NCBI RefSeq assembly: GCF_002367995.1
Contig: NZ_AP018207.1
Location: forward strand, 2,587,083 to 2,651,082
Origin: Calothrix brevissima NIES-22
Lineage (GTDB): Bacteria; Cyanobacteriota; Cyanobacteriia; Cyanobacteriales; Nostocaceae
DNA: 64,000 nucleotides
Direction of reading: 5' to 3'
Shown here one piece after another: positions 17,129-25,616 of the stretch. The number at the start of each line of letters is the position of its first letter. Within the stretch, counting starts at the first letter, position 1. The notes below the pieces were generated by a model, which was not told the origin of the DNA, did no database searches, and worked only from the letters and a program-made list of their open reading frames with translations. A program made the translations under genes and the position numbers.

Positions 17129-18784
17129 ATGACCAGGTTTACCTTATTAGTTAGACGATGGAGACGGATGATACAATTCCTGTCTTTATTCTGTCTATGT
17201 TTATTTTTGGTTGTGAGTTGTGCTCCTCGTCAACAAACATCCACACCAAATAATCCCGGAACTCCGGCTACAAGTACAGGTGATGGGCGGATTACTATCG
17301 GGACAACAAGCAAGCCGAGAACTTTAGATCCGGCTGATGCTTATGAATTGGCATCGTTGGGTTTAGTGTTTAATATGAGCGATCGCCTCTATACTTATGA
17401 GCCTGGGAGTACAGAAATTAAACCCCAACTGGCGACAGCATTACCCAAAGTCAGTGCAGATGGTTTAACCTACACTATCCCTTTGCGTCAGGGAGTCGTT
17501 TTCCATGATGGCACTCCCTTTAATGCGGAAGCAATGGCCTTTACTATCAAGCGCTTCATTGAAAATAAAGGTAAACCTTCCTTTTTACTAGCTGATATTG
17601 TCGATTCAGTCAAACCTGCATCGGAGAACGAGTTAACTATCAAGCTGAAAAAACCGTTTGCGGCGTTTCCTTCACTACTGGCGTTTTCTGGGGTATGTCC
17701 AGTTTCACCAAAAGCTTATGAAATCGGTGCGGGGAAATTTCAGCCAGGGACATTTGTGGGAACCGGGCCTTATAAGTTAGCCCAATATGGTACTGATTCC
17801 TTAAGATTGGATGTGTTTGATAAATATTGGGGCGAAAAACCAGCGAATCAAGGAATTAACGTCCAAATTCAAACTAGCCCAGTAAACTTGTTTAACGCCT
17901 TCCGTACTAGTGCAGTTGATGTAGCTTATCTGTCTTTACAGCCAGATCAAATTCGCAGCCTAGAAGAAGGGGCGAAAAAAGGAGATTGGCAAGCAATTAG
18001 CGCTCAAGGTAGTGTAGTGAGTTACATGGTTTTGAACCGCAATCAGAAACCGTTAGATAAGCCAGAAGTCAGACAAGCGATCGCATCTTTAATCGATCGT
18101 CCACTATTAAATCAGCGCGTCTTGTTTAATCAAGCCGATCCGCTTTACAGCATGATTCCCACCACATTTAATGTGTCTGCGCCTTTATTTAAAGATAAAT
18201 ATGGTGATGCTAACTTTGATAAAGCGAAACAACTATTAACGGGTGCTGGTTTTTCTAAAGAAAATCCTGCCAAAGTACAAGTTTGGTATCCTTCGAGTTC
18301 TGCTACTCGCAGTTTAGTCGCCCAGACACTCAAATCACTAGTCGATCAAAAAATGGATGGAATCTTGCAATTTGAAATTAGTACCGTAGAAGGTGCGACT
18401 TTCTTTAAAGACATTAGCAAAGGTTTATATCCAGCCGCTTTACTTGATTGGTATCCAGACTTTTTAGATCCTGATAATTACGTGCAACCATTCTTAGCTT
18501 GTCAGAAAGGTTCTGTTGCTAAAGGCTGTGAAGATGGTGGTAGTCAAACTCAAGGTTCTTTCTATTACAATGAAGCCATCAATAAGCTCATCGATCAACA
18601 ACGCAAAGAACAAAAACCAGAAGCACGTAAGCAAATATTTACCCAAATTCAAGAACAGGTAACAAATGATGTGCCTTACATTCCCTTATGGCAAAATAAA
18701 GACTATGTTTTTGCACAAAAAGGTGTGAGTAACGTCCAACTCGATCCTACGCAAAATTTAGTTTACAAGCTAATTAAAAAGTAG
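17129..18784 (+). CDS. Peptide/nickel-type ABC substrate-binding lipoprotein
   Basis: This 551-residue family-5 solute-binding protein (DppA/OppA class) captures peptides or similar ligands outside the inner membrane. It has a basic N-terminus, a hydrophobic segment and a lipobox LVVSC with Cys at about residue 31. The family signature region starts ITIGTTSKPRTLDPADAYELASLG, followed by FHDGTPFNAEAM and the C-terminal lobe (YPSSSATRSLVAQTLKS). A DppB-type permease gene follows 226 bases downstream, so they likely form one transporter. The spacer holds repeats. Ligand unknown. Confidence 0.92.
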   Translation: MTRFTLLVRRWRRMIQFLSLFCLCLFLVVSCAPRQQTSTPNNPGTPATSTGDGRITIGTTSKPRTLDPADAYELASLGLVFNMSDRLYTYEPGSTEIKPQLATALPKVSADGLTYTIPLRQGVVFHDGTPFNAEAMAFTIKRFIENKGKPSFLLADIVDSVKPASENELTIKLKKPFAAFPSLLAFSGVCPVSPKAYEIGAGKFQPGTFVGTGPYKLAQYGTDSLRLDVFDKYWGEKPANQGINVQIQTSPVNLFNAFRTSAVDVAYLSLQPDQIRSLEEGAKKGDWQAISAQGSVVSYMVLNRNQKPLDKPEVRQAIASLIDRPLLNQRVLFNQADPLYSMIPTTFNVSAPLFKDKYGDANFDKAKQLLTGAGFSKENPAKVQVWYPSSSATRSLVAQTLKSLVDQKMDGILQFEISTVEGATFFKDISKGLYPAALLDWYPDFLDPDNYVQPFLACQKGSVAKGCEDGGSQTQGSFYYNEAINKLIDQQRKEQKPEARKQIFTQIQEQVTNDVPYIPLWQNKDYVFAQKGVSNVQLDPTQNLVYKLIKK

Positions 18785-18789
18785 TTTTT

Positions 18790-19006
18790 AGTCAATAGTC
18801 CAAAGTCAATAGTCAACAGTCAAAGGGAGCATCTCGCTTTTTTAATCAATACCTTCAAGGGGATTGCTACACAAACAAAGCCTGCACAGGCAGGCTTCGT
18901 ATTATAGCCCCAGGCTTACAGACTGCGGGCGTTTATCTTGACAAATGACCAATGACCAATGACTATTGACCATTAACTATTAACAATTAACCATTGACTC
19001 TTAACT
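18790..19006. repeat. Repeat-filled spacer with decayed MITE
   Basis: Tandem 7-9-mers (AGTCAATAGTC, TGACCAATGAC) flank a decayed element starting GGGAGCATC at 18825 and reaching GCGGGCGTTTAT near 18934. This element aligns with the 185-bp MITE at 56736-56920 but lacks its right end. The inner core GCCTGC...GCAGGC...TAGCCCCAGGCTT is also found at 39250-39310. Confidence 0.65.
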
Positions 19007-19010
19007 AAAT

Positions 19011-20036
19011 ATGTCTCGCTCCAAAGCTCTACAATATTACATAGTCTCCCGGTTACTTTTAGCACCACTTCAGCTATTTACAATTGTCACGATTGTATTT
19101 CTCTTATTGAGAGCTACACCAGGAGATCCAGCCGATGCAATTTTGGGTGGGCGTGCGCCAGAAAGTGCAAAAGCAGAACTGCGTCAACAACTTGGTTTAG
19201 ACTTACCTTTGTGGTTGCAATATTTAAATTATTTAGGAAATTTACTGCGATTTGATTTAGGAACTTCTTTAACTAGTCGGGGACAAAATGTAGGAGAAAT
19301 TATCGGACAATATTTCCCTGCTACAGTAGAGTTAGCTGTATTTAGTATGGCAGTGGCGCTGATTGTTGGTATTCTCGTCGGCACACTTTCCGCTTCTCGT
19401 CCGGGTACAGTTGTAGATGTAGGAGGACGTTTATTTGGCATAGTAACTTACGCACTGCCAATGTTTTGGGCGGGGATGATTCTTCAGTTGATTTTTTCAG
19501 TACAACTAGGTTGGTTTCCTAACTCTAATCGCTTTCCACCGAACCTTACTGCACCAACTCACATTACTGGTTTGTATACTCTTGATAGTTTACTTGCGGG
19601 TAACTTCAGTCATTTTTTCATAGCATTGCATCATATCGCCCTTCCTAGTTTAACTTTAGGTATTTTATTAAGTGGAATTTTTGAGCGAATTGTGCGCGTG
19701 AATTTAAAGCAAACTCTACAAGCAGATTATGTAGAAGCAGCTAGAGCTAGAGGTATTCCTGAAGGTAAGATTTTAGTTGCCCATGCTTTAAAAAATGCTT
19801 TGATTCCAGTAATTACAGTTTTGGGTTTAACTTTTGCTTCTTTGTTAGGGGGAGCGATTTTAACTGAAGTGACATTTTCTTGGCCTGGTTTAGCTAATAG
19901 ATTGTATCAAGCGATCGCCGATCGCGATTATCCCATTGTCCAAGGCGTGTTGGTATTTTTCGGGGCGATAGTTGTCAGCGCCAGTATTTTAATTGATATT
20001 TTAAATGCTTACGTCGATCCGCGAATTCGGTATTAG
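19011..20036 (+). CDS. DppB-type ABC transporter permease
   Basis: This 341-residue integral membrane protein of the binding-protein-dependent permease family has about six helices: an N-terminal one near 14-32 and five in the core. FLLLRATPGDPADAILGG is the DppB/OppB N-terminal signature. The EAA coupling loop reads YVEAARARGIPEGKILVAHALKNALIPVI. It is probably the partner of the lipoprotein gene upstream. The second permease (DppC) and the ATPases are not nearby, which is common in cyanobacteria where such genes are scattered. Confidence 0.93.
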   Translation: MSRSKALQYYIVSRLLLAPLQLFTIVTIVFLLLRATPGDPADAILGGRAPESAKAELRQQLGLDLPLWLQYLNYLGNLLRFDLGTSLTSRGQNVGEIIGQYFPATVELAVFSMAVALIVGILVGTLSASRPGTVVDVGGRLFGIVTYALPMFWAGMILQLIFSVQLGWFPNSNRFPPNLTAPTHITGLYTLDSLLAGNFSHFFIALHHIALPSLTLGILLSGIFERIVRVNLKQTLQADYVEAARARGIPEGKILVAHALKNALIPVITVLGLTFASLLGGAILTEVTFSWPGLANRLYQAIADRDYPIVQGVLVFFGAIVVSASILIDILNAYVDPRIRY

Positions 20037-20077
20037 TATTTTTAGATATCAAGCAAAATCTTGGGAAATTAATCAAG

Positions 20078-20415
20078 ATGAAAATTTTTACTGCAATCAT
20101 CGAGCGAGATACAGAAACAAATATTTATGTAGGTTATGTTCCCGGATTTCCAGGAGCGCATTCTCAAGGCGAAACATTAGATGAATTACAGCAAAATCTG
20201 CGCGAAGTAATTGAAATGCTTTTAAGTAAGTAGGCGTAATTAAATATAACTAGCACGGGCTGTCATTAGTCATTAGTCATTGGTAAGGAGTTCAAGTCTA
20301 TTTAAGTTTCGTAATATAGTTTGGTTGATTTATACCAATTTACTTAGAAGATGAAGATATTTCCTTAACTACTCAGTTTGTGGGTACGCAACAAATTGTG
20401 TTGCAAAGTTACTAA
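20078..20415 (+). pseudogene. HicB-like antitoxin gene split by a 122-bp insertion
   Basis: From ATG 20078 the frame reads as a HicB/UPF0150-type protein (MKIFTAIIERD, YVGYVPGFPGAHSQGETLDEL, REVIEMLL), then stops at 20231-20233 after SK. The rest of the family C-terminus (LEDEDISL..QFVGTQQIVLQSY) is intact in another frame at 20344-20415. The halves rejoin exactly if 20225-20346 is removed. The antitoxin is therefore truncated at 51 residues. No HicA toxin gene is adjacent. The remnant's stop overlaps the end of the convergent nucleotidyltransferase gene. Confidence 0.8.
20225..20346. mobile_element. 122-bp insertion in the HicB-like gene
   Basis: The inserted segment has short inverted termini (TAAGTAA at the left, TTACTTA at the right). 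It carries GTCATTA tandem units near 20265-20281 and a TATACCAATTT motif near its right end, as in other repeats of this window. TTA flanks both sides, so the exact edges can slide by three bases. It encodes nothing. Confidence 0.65.
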
Positions 20416-21680
20416 GCGATCGCACGAGCTGCAAAAGCGATCGCTTCTTTGGGTGTAGATATTTTTCCTTCCGCCTGAGCTATGGCAATTTCTGTAAGCA
20501 ATTTACCAATTAATGGCGACGGAGAAAGATTTAATGCTATAATAATTTCCTTCCCACTCACAATTTGAGCGGGATGAGCGACCAGATCATCAGGGTTCAG
20601 GTAGCGGCCGATTAAAGGTGCGTAAACGCAGAGCGATTTATCTCCAGATATCGCCCCTACCAGATTATCAAAAGCTAAGGCCAGCGCTACAGCAGTACTA
20701 AATACAGTGCCTGCTTCCTGAAAGAAAAAATACTGTTCTCTAATAGACATATCAGGTGTTTTTAGCCTTGGGAACAGTCTGAGGGCTGTAGTCACAGATT
20801 GAATTTCTGCACGGCTGTAGGTGAGTTCCGTTAGCTCAATTTCCGCAGTTTCTGGATGAGGGTGAACAAGACAAGCAAGTTTAGCGATACCTAAGCGCGT
20901 GGTTTTGATAGTATCGCGGATGTATTGTTGTAGTTCAACCCCCAGAGGTTGCCAATTTTTGGTAATGTAATCGGCGGCTGTGTCAACTGCGTTTAGTTTC
21001 TCAAAGCTTTCGCTGGTGGCGTTTTTAAAGAATGGTGCAAGTACACCATCTAACCAAGCAGAAGCGATCGCATGATTACCTTGAGGACTGGCTAATAAAT
21101 AACCAATTTCTACCCTAACTCGTTCTGCGGCTACTGTGGTGATGTGTGAAGCTAAAGAACGTATTGTTTGCTGGGTATGGGGTTCGATAGTAAAACCAAG
21201 TTGGGCTGATTGTCGATAGCCTCGTAGTAACCTTAAAGGATCGTCTTCTAAGTTTTTTGGCGAAACCATCCGCAAAACTCGTGCTGCTAAATCAGCCAAA
21301 CCTTGCAATGGATCGATAATTTCTTGGGTATGGGGATTATAGGCGATCGCATTTACGGTAAAATCTCGCCTATGCAAATCGGTTTCTAAACTCGCGCCTT
21401 CCTGTTGAGCAATATCAACTGTAGCGTTAGGAAAGACTACACGCGCAATTTGTCGTTGCGGATCGAGAAGAACAAAACCCGCTTGATAATGATGAGCGAT
21501 CGCGCGTGCTACTTTAACTGCATCTGTAGGAATAACAAAATCTAAATCTAAGTATTCGCGACTTCTACCTAATAAAGCATCCCTCACGGCCCCACCTACC
21601 ATATATGCTGGTTGTGGTAATAAATCTATGCTAAACGGCCAATTTTCTGGAGCTAAGGTAGAAGAAACTAAATTATGCAT
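20412..21680 (-). CDS. cca: tRNA nucleotidyltransferase / poly(A) polymerase family
   Basis: This class II nucleotidyltransferase adds or repairs the CCA end of tRNAs, or in a related split form adds only part of it. The head domain shows YMVGGAVRDALLGR and LDLDFV, then the RRDFTVNAIAY block and the DPLRLLRGYRQSAQLGF helix. The C-terminal half is helical. I start at ATG 21678-21680 (422 residues), because the longer frame begins with a TTG and adds only five residues. Whether it adds CC, A or CCA cannot be told from the sequence alone. Confidence 0.9.
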   Translation of the reverse strand: MHNLVSSTLAPENWPFSIDLLPQPAYMVGGAVRDALLGRSREYLDLDFVIPTDAVKVARAIAHHYQAGFVLLDPQRQIARVVFPNATVDIAQQEGASLETDLHRRDFTVNAIAYNPHTQEIIDPLQGLADLAARVLRMVSPKNLEDDPLRLLRGYRQSAQLGFTIEPHTQQTIRSLASHITTVAAERVRVEIGYLLASPQGNHAIASAWLDGVLAPFFKNATSESFEKLNAVDTAADYITKNWQPLGVELQQYIRDTIKTTRLGIAKLACLVHPHPETAEIELTELTYSRAEIQSVTTALRLFPRLKTPDMSIREQYFFFQEAGTVFSTAVALALAFDNLVGAISGDKSLCVYAPLIGRYLNPDDLVAHPAQIVSGKEIIIALNLSPSPLIGKLLTEIAIAQAEGKISTPKEAIAFAARAIA

Positions 21681-21766
21681 TGTAATAAAAATCAACCCAG
21701 AAACTAGTGAATATAACTTTGGCTTAAGCTAGATTAACAATAAAGGTTCCTGGAGTTGGCTCTATT

Positions 21767-22015
21767 ATGTGTATTTGCGTGAATTGCCACTATGTAGACC
21801 GATGTTTAACCTATCATGCCGTAGAAACGCAGCATCAACAACCCCATTTAACAGAAACACCCACTTTTGACCCCAATGAACCCTCAATCAATGTCAATAT
21901 CCGCACCCAAGGGGAAATCATTGAAATGGAATGGGATGTAGTCGGTTGTCTCAGCTTTAAGCAAGAAACTGGTAAATGGGCGAAATTGCGTCCGGGTGAA
22001 CTAGTCCCAACCTGA
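21767..22015 (+). CDS. ycf34: Ycf34 family protein
   Basis: This 82-residue protein starts MCICVNCHYVDRCLTYHAVE, with Cys at positions 2, 4, 7 and 13, matching the Ycf34 family of cyanobacteria and red-algal plastids. In Synechocystis the protein is reported to bind an iron-sulfur cluster and affect photosynthetic electron transport. A WDVVGCLSFKQETGKWAKL box closes the protein. It lies divergently from the nucleotidyltransferase gene, 86 bases apart. Confidence 0.9.
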   Translation: MCICVNCHYVDRCLTYHAVETQHQQPHLTETPTFDPNEPSINVNIRTQGEIIEMEWDVVGCLSFKQETGKWAKLRPGELVPT

Positions 22016-22186
22016 CGATGTGATGAAGTATAAGCTTTTACAGGGCGAGGAATTTGGGAATATTTGTGAATTTGCAGATATTTCCCATCCACTCGTCCAT
22101 ATACGCTGTAACTTAATTTTTTGCTTCAGTTGACTTTTAAATATGGTTTTTTTTAAAGTGATAAAAGCAACATATTTAAATTTATT

Positions 22187-22843
22187 TTGACTACTGAACT
22201 AGAACATCTTGCCGTTACAAAATACGGTTTGTCACTGCACACCACAACACCTGAATTAGGTTTAGCAATTAATAATTTTGCAGGTGACTCTCGCTCTGCG
22301 GTATGGAATTTAGGGCGGGATTTATCTAGCCTGATACATCAATACTTAATTGAATTTATTCAACCACAAACTTGGTCAGATTTGGCATTTATCGCAGTAG
22401 CCAAAGGGCCTGGTGGTTTTACAGGTACGCGGATTGGGGTAGTTCTCGCGCGGACTTTAGGACAACAGTTAGAAATTCCGGTATTTGCGGTTTCTACTTT
22501 AGCGGCAGTTGCTTGGACAGAAATTAGTAAAAATCAAAATACTGATGCGATCGCTATTCAAATGGCGGCGCAAAGAGGTCAAGTTTTTGGCGCGATTTAT
22601 CAGCTTCAGCCCGATAATTTAGGATTAACAGCTTTATTACCAGATACAGTATTTACACCTGAAGCTTGGCAAGAAACTCTAGCAAATTGGCAGACTAATT
22701 ATCAATTAATTGAAGCTAAATCTGACTTAGCAGCCACCGTAACCAGCATTTTGTCACTAGCTTACCTAGATTGGCAACAAGGTAAGCGTCCCCATTGGGC
22801 AGAAGCTTTGCCTTATTATGGTCAACATCCCGTAGAGGTGTGA
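22187..22843 (+). CDS. tsaB: tRNA threonylcarbamoyladenosine synthesis protein TsaB
   Basis: TsaB is the inactive partner of TsaD in the complex that makes t6A37 on ANN-decoding tRNAs. The 218 residues show the ASKHA-type N-terminus (LSLHTTTPELGLAI) and the diagnostic AVAKGPGGFTGTRIGVVLART followed by VSTLAAVAW. The start shown is a TTG (22187-22189); no better ATG precedes the conserved region, so the start is less certain than the product. Tandem repeats begin right after the stop. Confidence 0.9.
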   Translation: MTTELEHLAVTKYGLSLHTTTPELGLAINNFAGDSRSAVWNLGRDLSSLIHQYLIEFIQPQTWSDLAFIAVAKGPGGFTGTRIGVVLARTLGQQLEIPVFAVSTLAAVAWTEISKNQNTDAIAIQMAAQRGQVFGAIYQLQPDNLGLTALLPDTVFTPEAWQETLANWQTNYQLIEAKSDLAATVTSILSLAYLDWQQGKRPHWAEALPYYGQHPVEV

Positions 22844-22854
22844 GGGGGATGAGG

Positions 22855-23018
22855 GAAGGGGACAAGGGGGACAAGGAATACAAGGAGGACAAGGGGGACA
22901 AGGAAGACAAGGAGGACAAATTGACTATTGACTATTGACTATTGACTATTGACTATTGACTATTGACTATTGACTATTGACTATTGACTATTGACTATTG
23001 ACTATTGACTATTAACTA
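22855..23018. repeat. Two short tandem repeat arrays
   Basis: The first part (22855-22919) is GGACAAGGG/GGACAAGGA units. It is followed by 13 perfect copies of the 7-mer TTGACTA (22921-23011) and one degenerate copy (23012-23018). The degenerate copy supplies the stop codon of the minus-strand gene that follows. There are no spacers, so it is not a CRISPR. Confidence 0.95.
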
Positions 23019-23453
23019 CTGCTCTGTCGCATGTTTGACAATCACCAAACAATTTCGCCCATCGGAACCTCGTTCGTAAACCACACGATCGGCTAGACGG
23101 CGCAGGAGAAACCAGCCGTAACCACCTACTTGAAGAGTACCGGGTTTTGGTTCGGCGATCGCATCTGGATTAAACGGTTGTCCATAATCCCAAATTCGCA
23201 TTTCTAGTTTGTCCATCCACAGACAAACTTCAATTTCTATAATTGTGTCCGGCGGTAAAGCAGAATGTGCATGACGAACTGCGTTAGTAAAGCCTTCTGC
23301 TAACGCCAAGTTCAGTCGATAGAGTTGGTTTTCTAACCAGCTTATTTGAGATAAATTTTGCCGACAGAATTTTTCAAACCATTGTTGTACTTGGTTTAAG
23401 AGCTTAAGTTCGCTCTTCACCGTCAGATGGTCTCGCTGCACTATGCTAAGCAT
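23016..23453 (-). CDS. Anti-sigma/anti-anti-sigma type ATP-binding protein (RsbW-like)
   Basis: This 145-residue protein has a GHKL/HATPase_c_2 fold as in RsbW/SpoIIAB serine kinases. The N box is LNLALAEGFTNAVRHAH, the G1 box is MRIWDYGQPFNP, and the GGYGWFLLRRLADRV segment covers the lid and G2. Such proteins phosphorylate STAS-domain antagonists or hold sigma factors. No STAS or sigma gene is adjacent, so the partner is unknown. Its TAG stop lies in a degenerate copy of the 7-bp tandem array. Confidence 0.85.
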   Translation of the reverse strand: MLSIVQRDHLTVKSELKLLNQVQQWFEKFCRQNLSQISWLENQLYRLNLALAEGFTNAVRHAHSALPPDTIIEIEVCLWMDKLEMRIWDYGQPFNPDAIAEPKPGTLQVGGYGWFLLRRLADRVVYERGSDGRNCLVIVKHATEQ

Positions 23454-23901
23454 TGACCGTGACTTGAATTATTTAATAAGTGAGGATTTGTTGACAATTT
23501 ATATTTTTGATCTTCCTGGGTTTTGATATTTTGGTAGAGCAGGTCAACGGGATTGTGGATGGAGTTATCAGCCAAAAACTTTGATAATTGGCTATCACAC
23601 CGGACATATTTTAGTACATTATCCCCCTACCAAGAAAGAGTAGTATCTGAATAAATCAACAATCAAGAAAATCAAGATATTGTGGGGGATTGCTGGTTAA
23701 AAGCCAGTTAAATTTAAAAATAAATATTTAAGATGCAACCTAATATACATAAATTGACGCCTGTGAATTATTTTTCACAAGCATATATTACGAAAGTTAT
23801 GAACTATAACTGCCAGATAATGTAGGCAGATTATAATACATCATAAATTCGTTACATGCTAGGGAAAATCACAGGCGTCAAAATGTTGTTTGGTGACTAA
23901 T
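23454..23901. other. Intergenic gap downstream of petD
   Basis: This 448-base AT-rich gap holds the promoter of the RsbW-like gene on one side and the petD trailer on the other. Within it, 23754-23881 is bounded by a perfect 13-bp inverted repeat. No small photosystem gene is found in either strand. Confidence 0.45.
23754..23881. repeat. 128-bp segment with perfect 13-bp inverted termini
   Basis: TTGACGCCTGTGA at 23754-23766 is the exact reverse complement of 23869-23881, with a second small palindrome (TGTGAA / TTCACA) just inside the left end. It starts 20 bases past the petD stop. It is either a MITE-like insertion or a long-range structure closing the petBD transcript. No clear target duplication. 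Confidence 0.5.
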
Positions 23902-24384
23902 TTAGAACAAGCCTAAAGTCAAAGATTTGTCTAAAGGTAAAGCAGCACCAATACCTAACCACAGAGTTACAAGTGTACCAAAGAGGAATACTGTGGTAGC
24001 AACGGGACGACGGAAGGGGTTTTGGAACTTGTTAACGTTCTCAATAAAGGGAACGAGAATTAGTCCCAGTGGTACTGAAGCCATCGCTAAAACTCCTAAG
24101 AGTTTATTAGGAAGCGATCGCAAAATTTGGAATACAGGGTACAAGTACCACTCTGGTAAAATTTCCAATGGTGTAGCAAAGGGATTCGCTGGTTCGCCGT
24201 TCATCGCGGGATCTAGCACTGCTAGAGCCACGACGCAAGCGAAAGATCCCATGATTACCACTGGAAACACATACAGTAGGTCATTAGGCCAAGCTGGTTC
24301 GCCATAGTAGTTATGGCCCATACCTTTAGCCAGCTTGGCTCTAAGGATAGGATCGCTGAGATCGGGTTTCTTCTGTGTTGCCAT
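23902..24384 (-). CDS. petD: Cytochrome b6f complex subunit IV
   Basis: PetD (160 residues) forms, with cytochrome b6, the quinol-oxidising core of the b6f complex in the thylakoid membrane. [42 protein letters not shown] is the typical start, and [13 protein letters not shown] carries the PEWY motif of the Qo site. Three membrane helices are seen. It lies 218 bases downstream of petB on the same strand, the usual cyanobacterial order. Confidence 0.98.
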   Translation of the reverse strand: MATQKKPDLSDPILRAKLAKGMGHNYYGEPAWPNDLLYVFPVVIMGSFACVVALAVLDPAMNGEPANPFATPLEILPEWYLYPVFQILRSLPNKLLGVLAMASVPLGLILVPFIENVNKFQNPFRRPVATTVFLFGTLVTLWLGIGAALPLDKSLTLGLF

Positions 24385-24602
24385 TTTTAAATATGCTCTC
24401 CTGCTTAAGTTGAGTTAAAGCATTTGTAAAAGCCATCAGCTATCAGGTAACCCTAGCCTGCGGATCTGAAATAATCTGCGCAGGCGGGTTTCTTTAACTT
24501 TCAGCTTCAAATATCAAGTTTTTGTCTCATTGTTCATCAGTTTAAAACAAACAACTCAATCTTGAAACCGATCGCCGTTGCCTGTTAGGTATGAGGCGGA
24601 AA

Positions 24603-25250
24603 TTACAAAGGCCCAGAAATGCCTTGTTTGCGGATCATCAAGAAGTGGAATAGCATGAATACCGCAATCAACCAGGGCAGCACAAATGTGTGAGCGCTGT
24701 AGTAGCGAGTTAGGGTAGCTTGGCCGACGCTGGAACCACCACGCAGCAAATCAGAGATTAGTACACCAACCACAGGAATTGCTTCGGGAACGCCGCTAAC
24801 GATTTTCACAGCCCAATATCCTACTTGATCCCAAGGTAGTGAATAGCCGGTTACACCAAAAGAAACGGTGATTACAGCCAGGATTACACCACTTACCCAG
24901 GTCAATTCGCGGGGCTTTTTGAAACCGCCAGTGAGGTACACGCGAAAAACGTGCAAAATCATCATCAACACCATCATGCTGGCAGACCAACGATGGATGG
25001 AGCGAATCAGCCAGCCGAAGTTTACTTCCGTCATGATGTACTGCACTGAAGAGTAAGCTTCAGCAACAGTTGGCTTGTAGTAGAAGGTCATGGCAAACCC
25101 AGTAGCAAACTGGATGAGAAAGCAAACCAGGGTAATGCCACCCAAGCAGTAGAAAATATTGACGTGGGGAGGAACGTACTTGCTAGTAACGTCGTCAGCT
25201 AGCGCTTGAATTTCCAAGCGTTCCTCAAACCAGTCGTAAACGTTGGCCAT
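24603..25250 (-). CDS. petB: Cytochrome b6
   Basis: This 215-residue b6f subunit has four membrane helices. It binds two b hemes through paired His residues (in [22 protein letters not shown] and in the [27 protein letters not shown] region), plus heme c(n) through the conserved Cys in [27 protein letters not shown] is the classic N-terminus. petB and petD are probably one transcript, with the 218-base spacer containing a GCCTGCG...CGCAGGC hairpin near 24455-24488. Confidence 0.98.
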   Translation of the reverse strand: MANVYDWFEERLEIQALADDVTSKYVPPHVNIFYCLGGITLVCFLIQFATGFAMTFYYKPTVAEAYSSVQYIMTEVNFGWLIRSIHRWSASMMVLMMILHVFRVYLTGGFKKPRELTWVSGVILAVITVSFGVTGYSLPWDQVGYWAVKIVSGVPEAIPVVGVLISDLLRGGSSVGQATLTRYYSAHTFVLPWLIAVFMLFHFLMIRKQGISGPL

Positions 25251-25616
25251 ACAATCTCAAGTTCCTAAAAATCGGGTGCGGTTGATAAATCTCCCAATTA
25301 GCAATTTTGGGATTTTAGCAAAGAGGTTTGTGGTCGTTTGCTTTTAAGGCGTCAGAGTGATAAGACTTTTAATAAACTTAACACTCTGTAAACATGGTAT
25401 GTATTGCGTTTGTGAGGCAAACCAACACTAAATTATGGGCACAAAGTAGATCTTATCGTTTGTTGAGTGGGATGCAAGCCGATCGGCTGACTTAACAACT
25501 TGATTAAGACTAATGCACCACTTCTATAAAAAAAGTAACATAATCGAGAGATAGATTTCATCAAAAACAAAGCAACTGGGCAGTTCTAGGCAATTCGGCT
25601 TGAGGTGGAATTCAAC
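25251..25616. other. Divergent promoter region of petB and ctpA
   Basis: The 366 bases between petB (minus) and ctpA (plus) must hold both promoters. There is no repeat, gene or strong hairpin. The stretch is clean compared with other gaps in this window. Confidence 0.45.

Noticed and set aside
22921..23018. CRISPR-like array
   Set aside because: Thirteen 7-base units follow each other with no spacers; it is a short tandem repeat, not a CRISPR.
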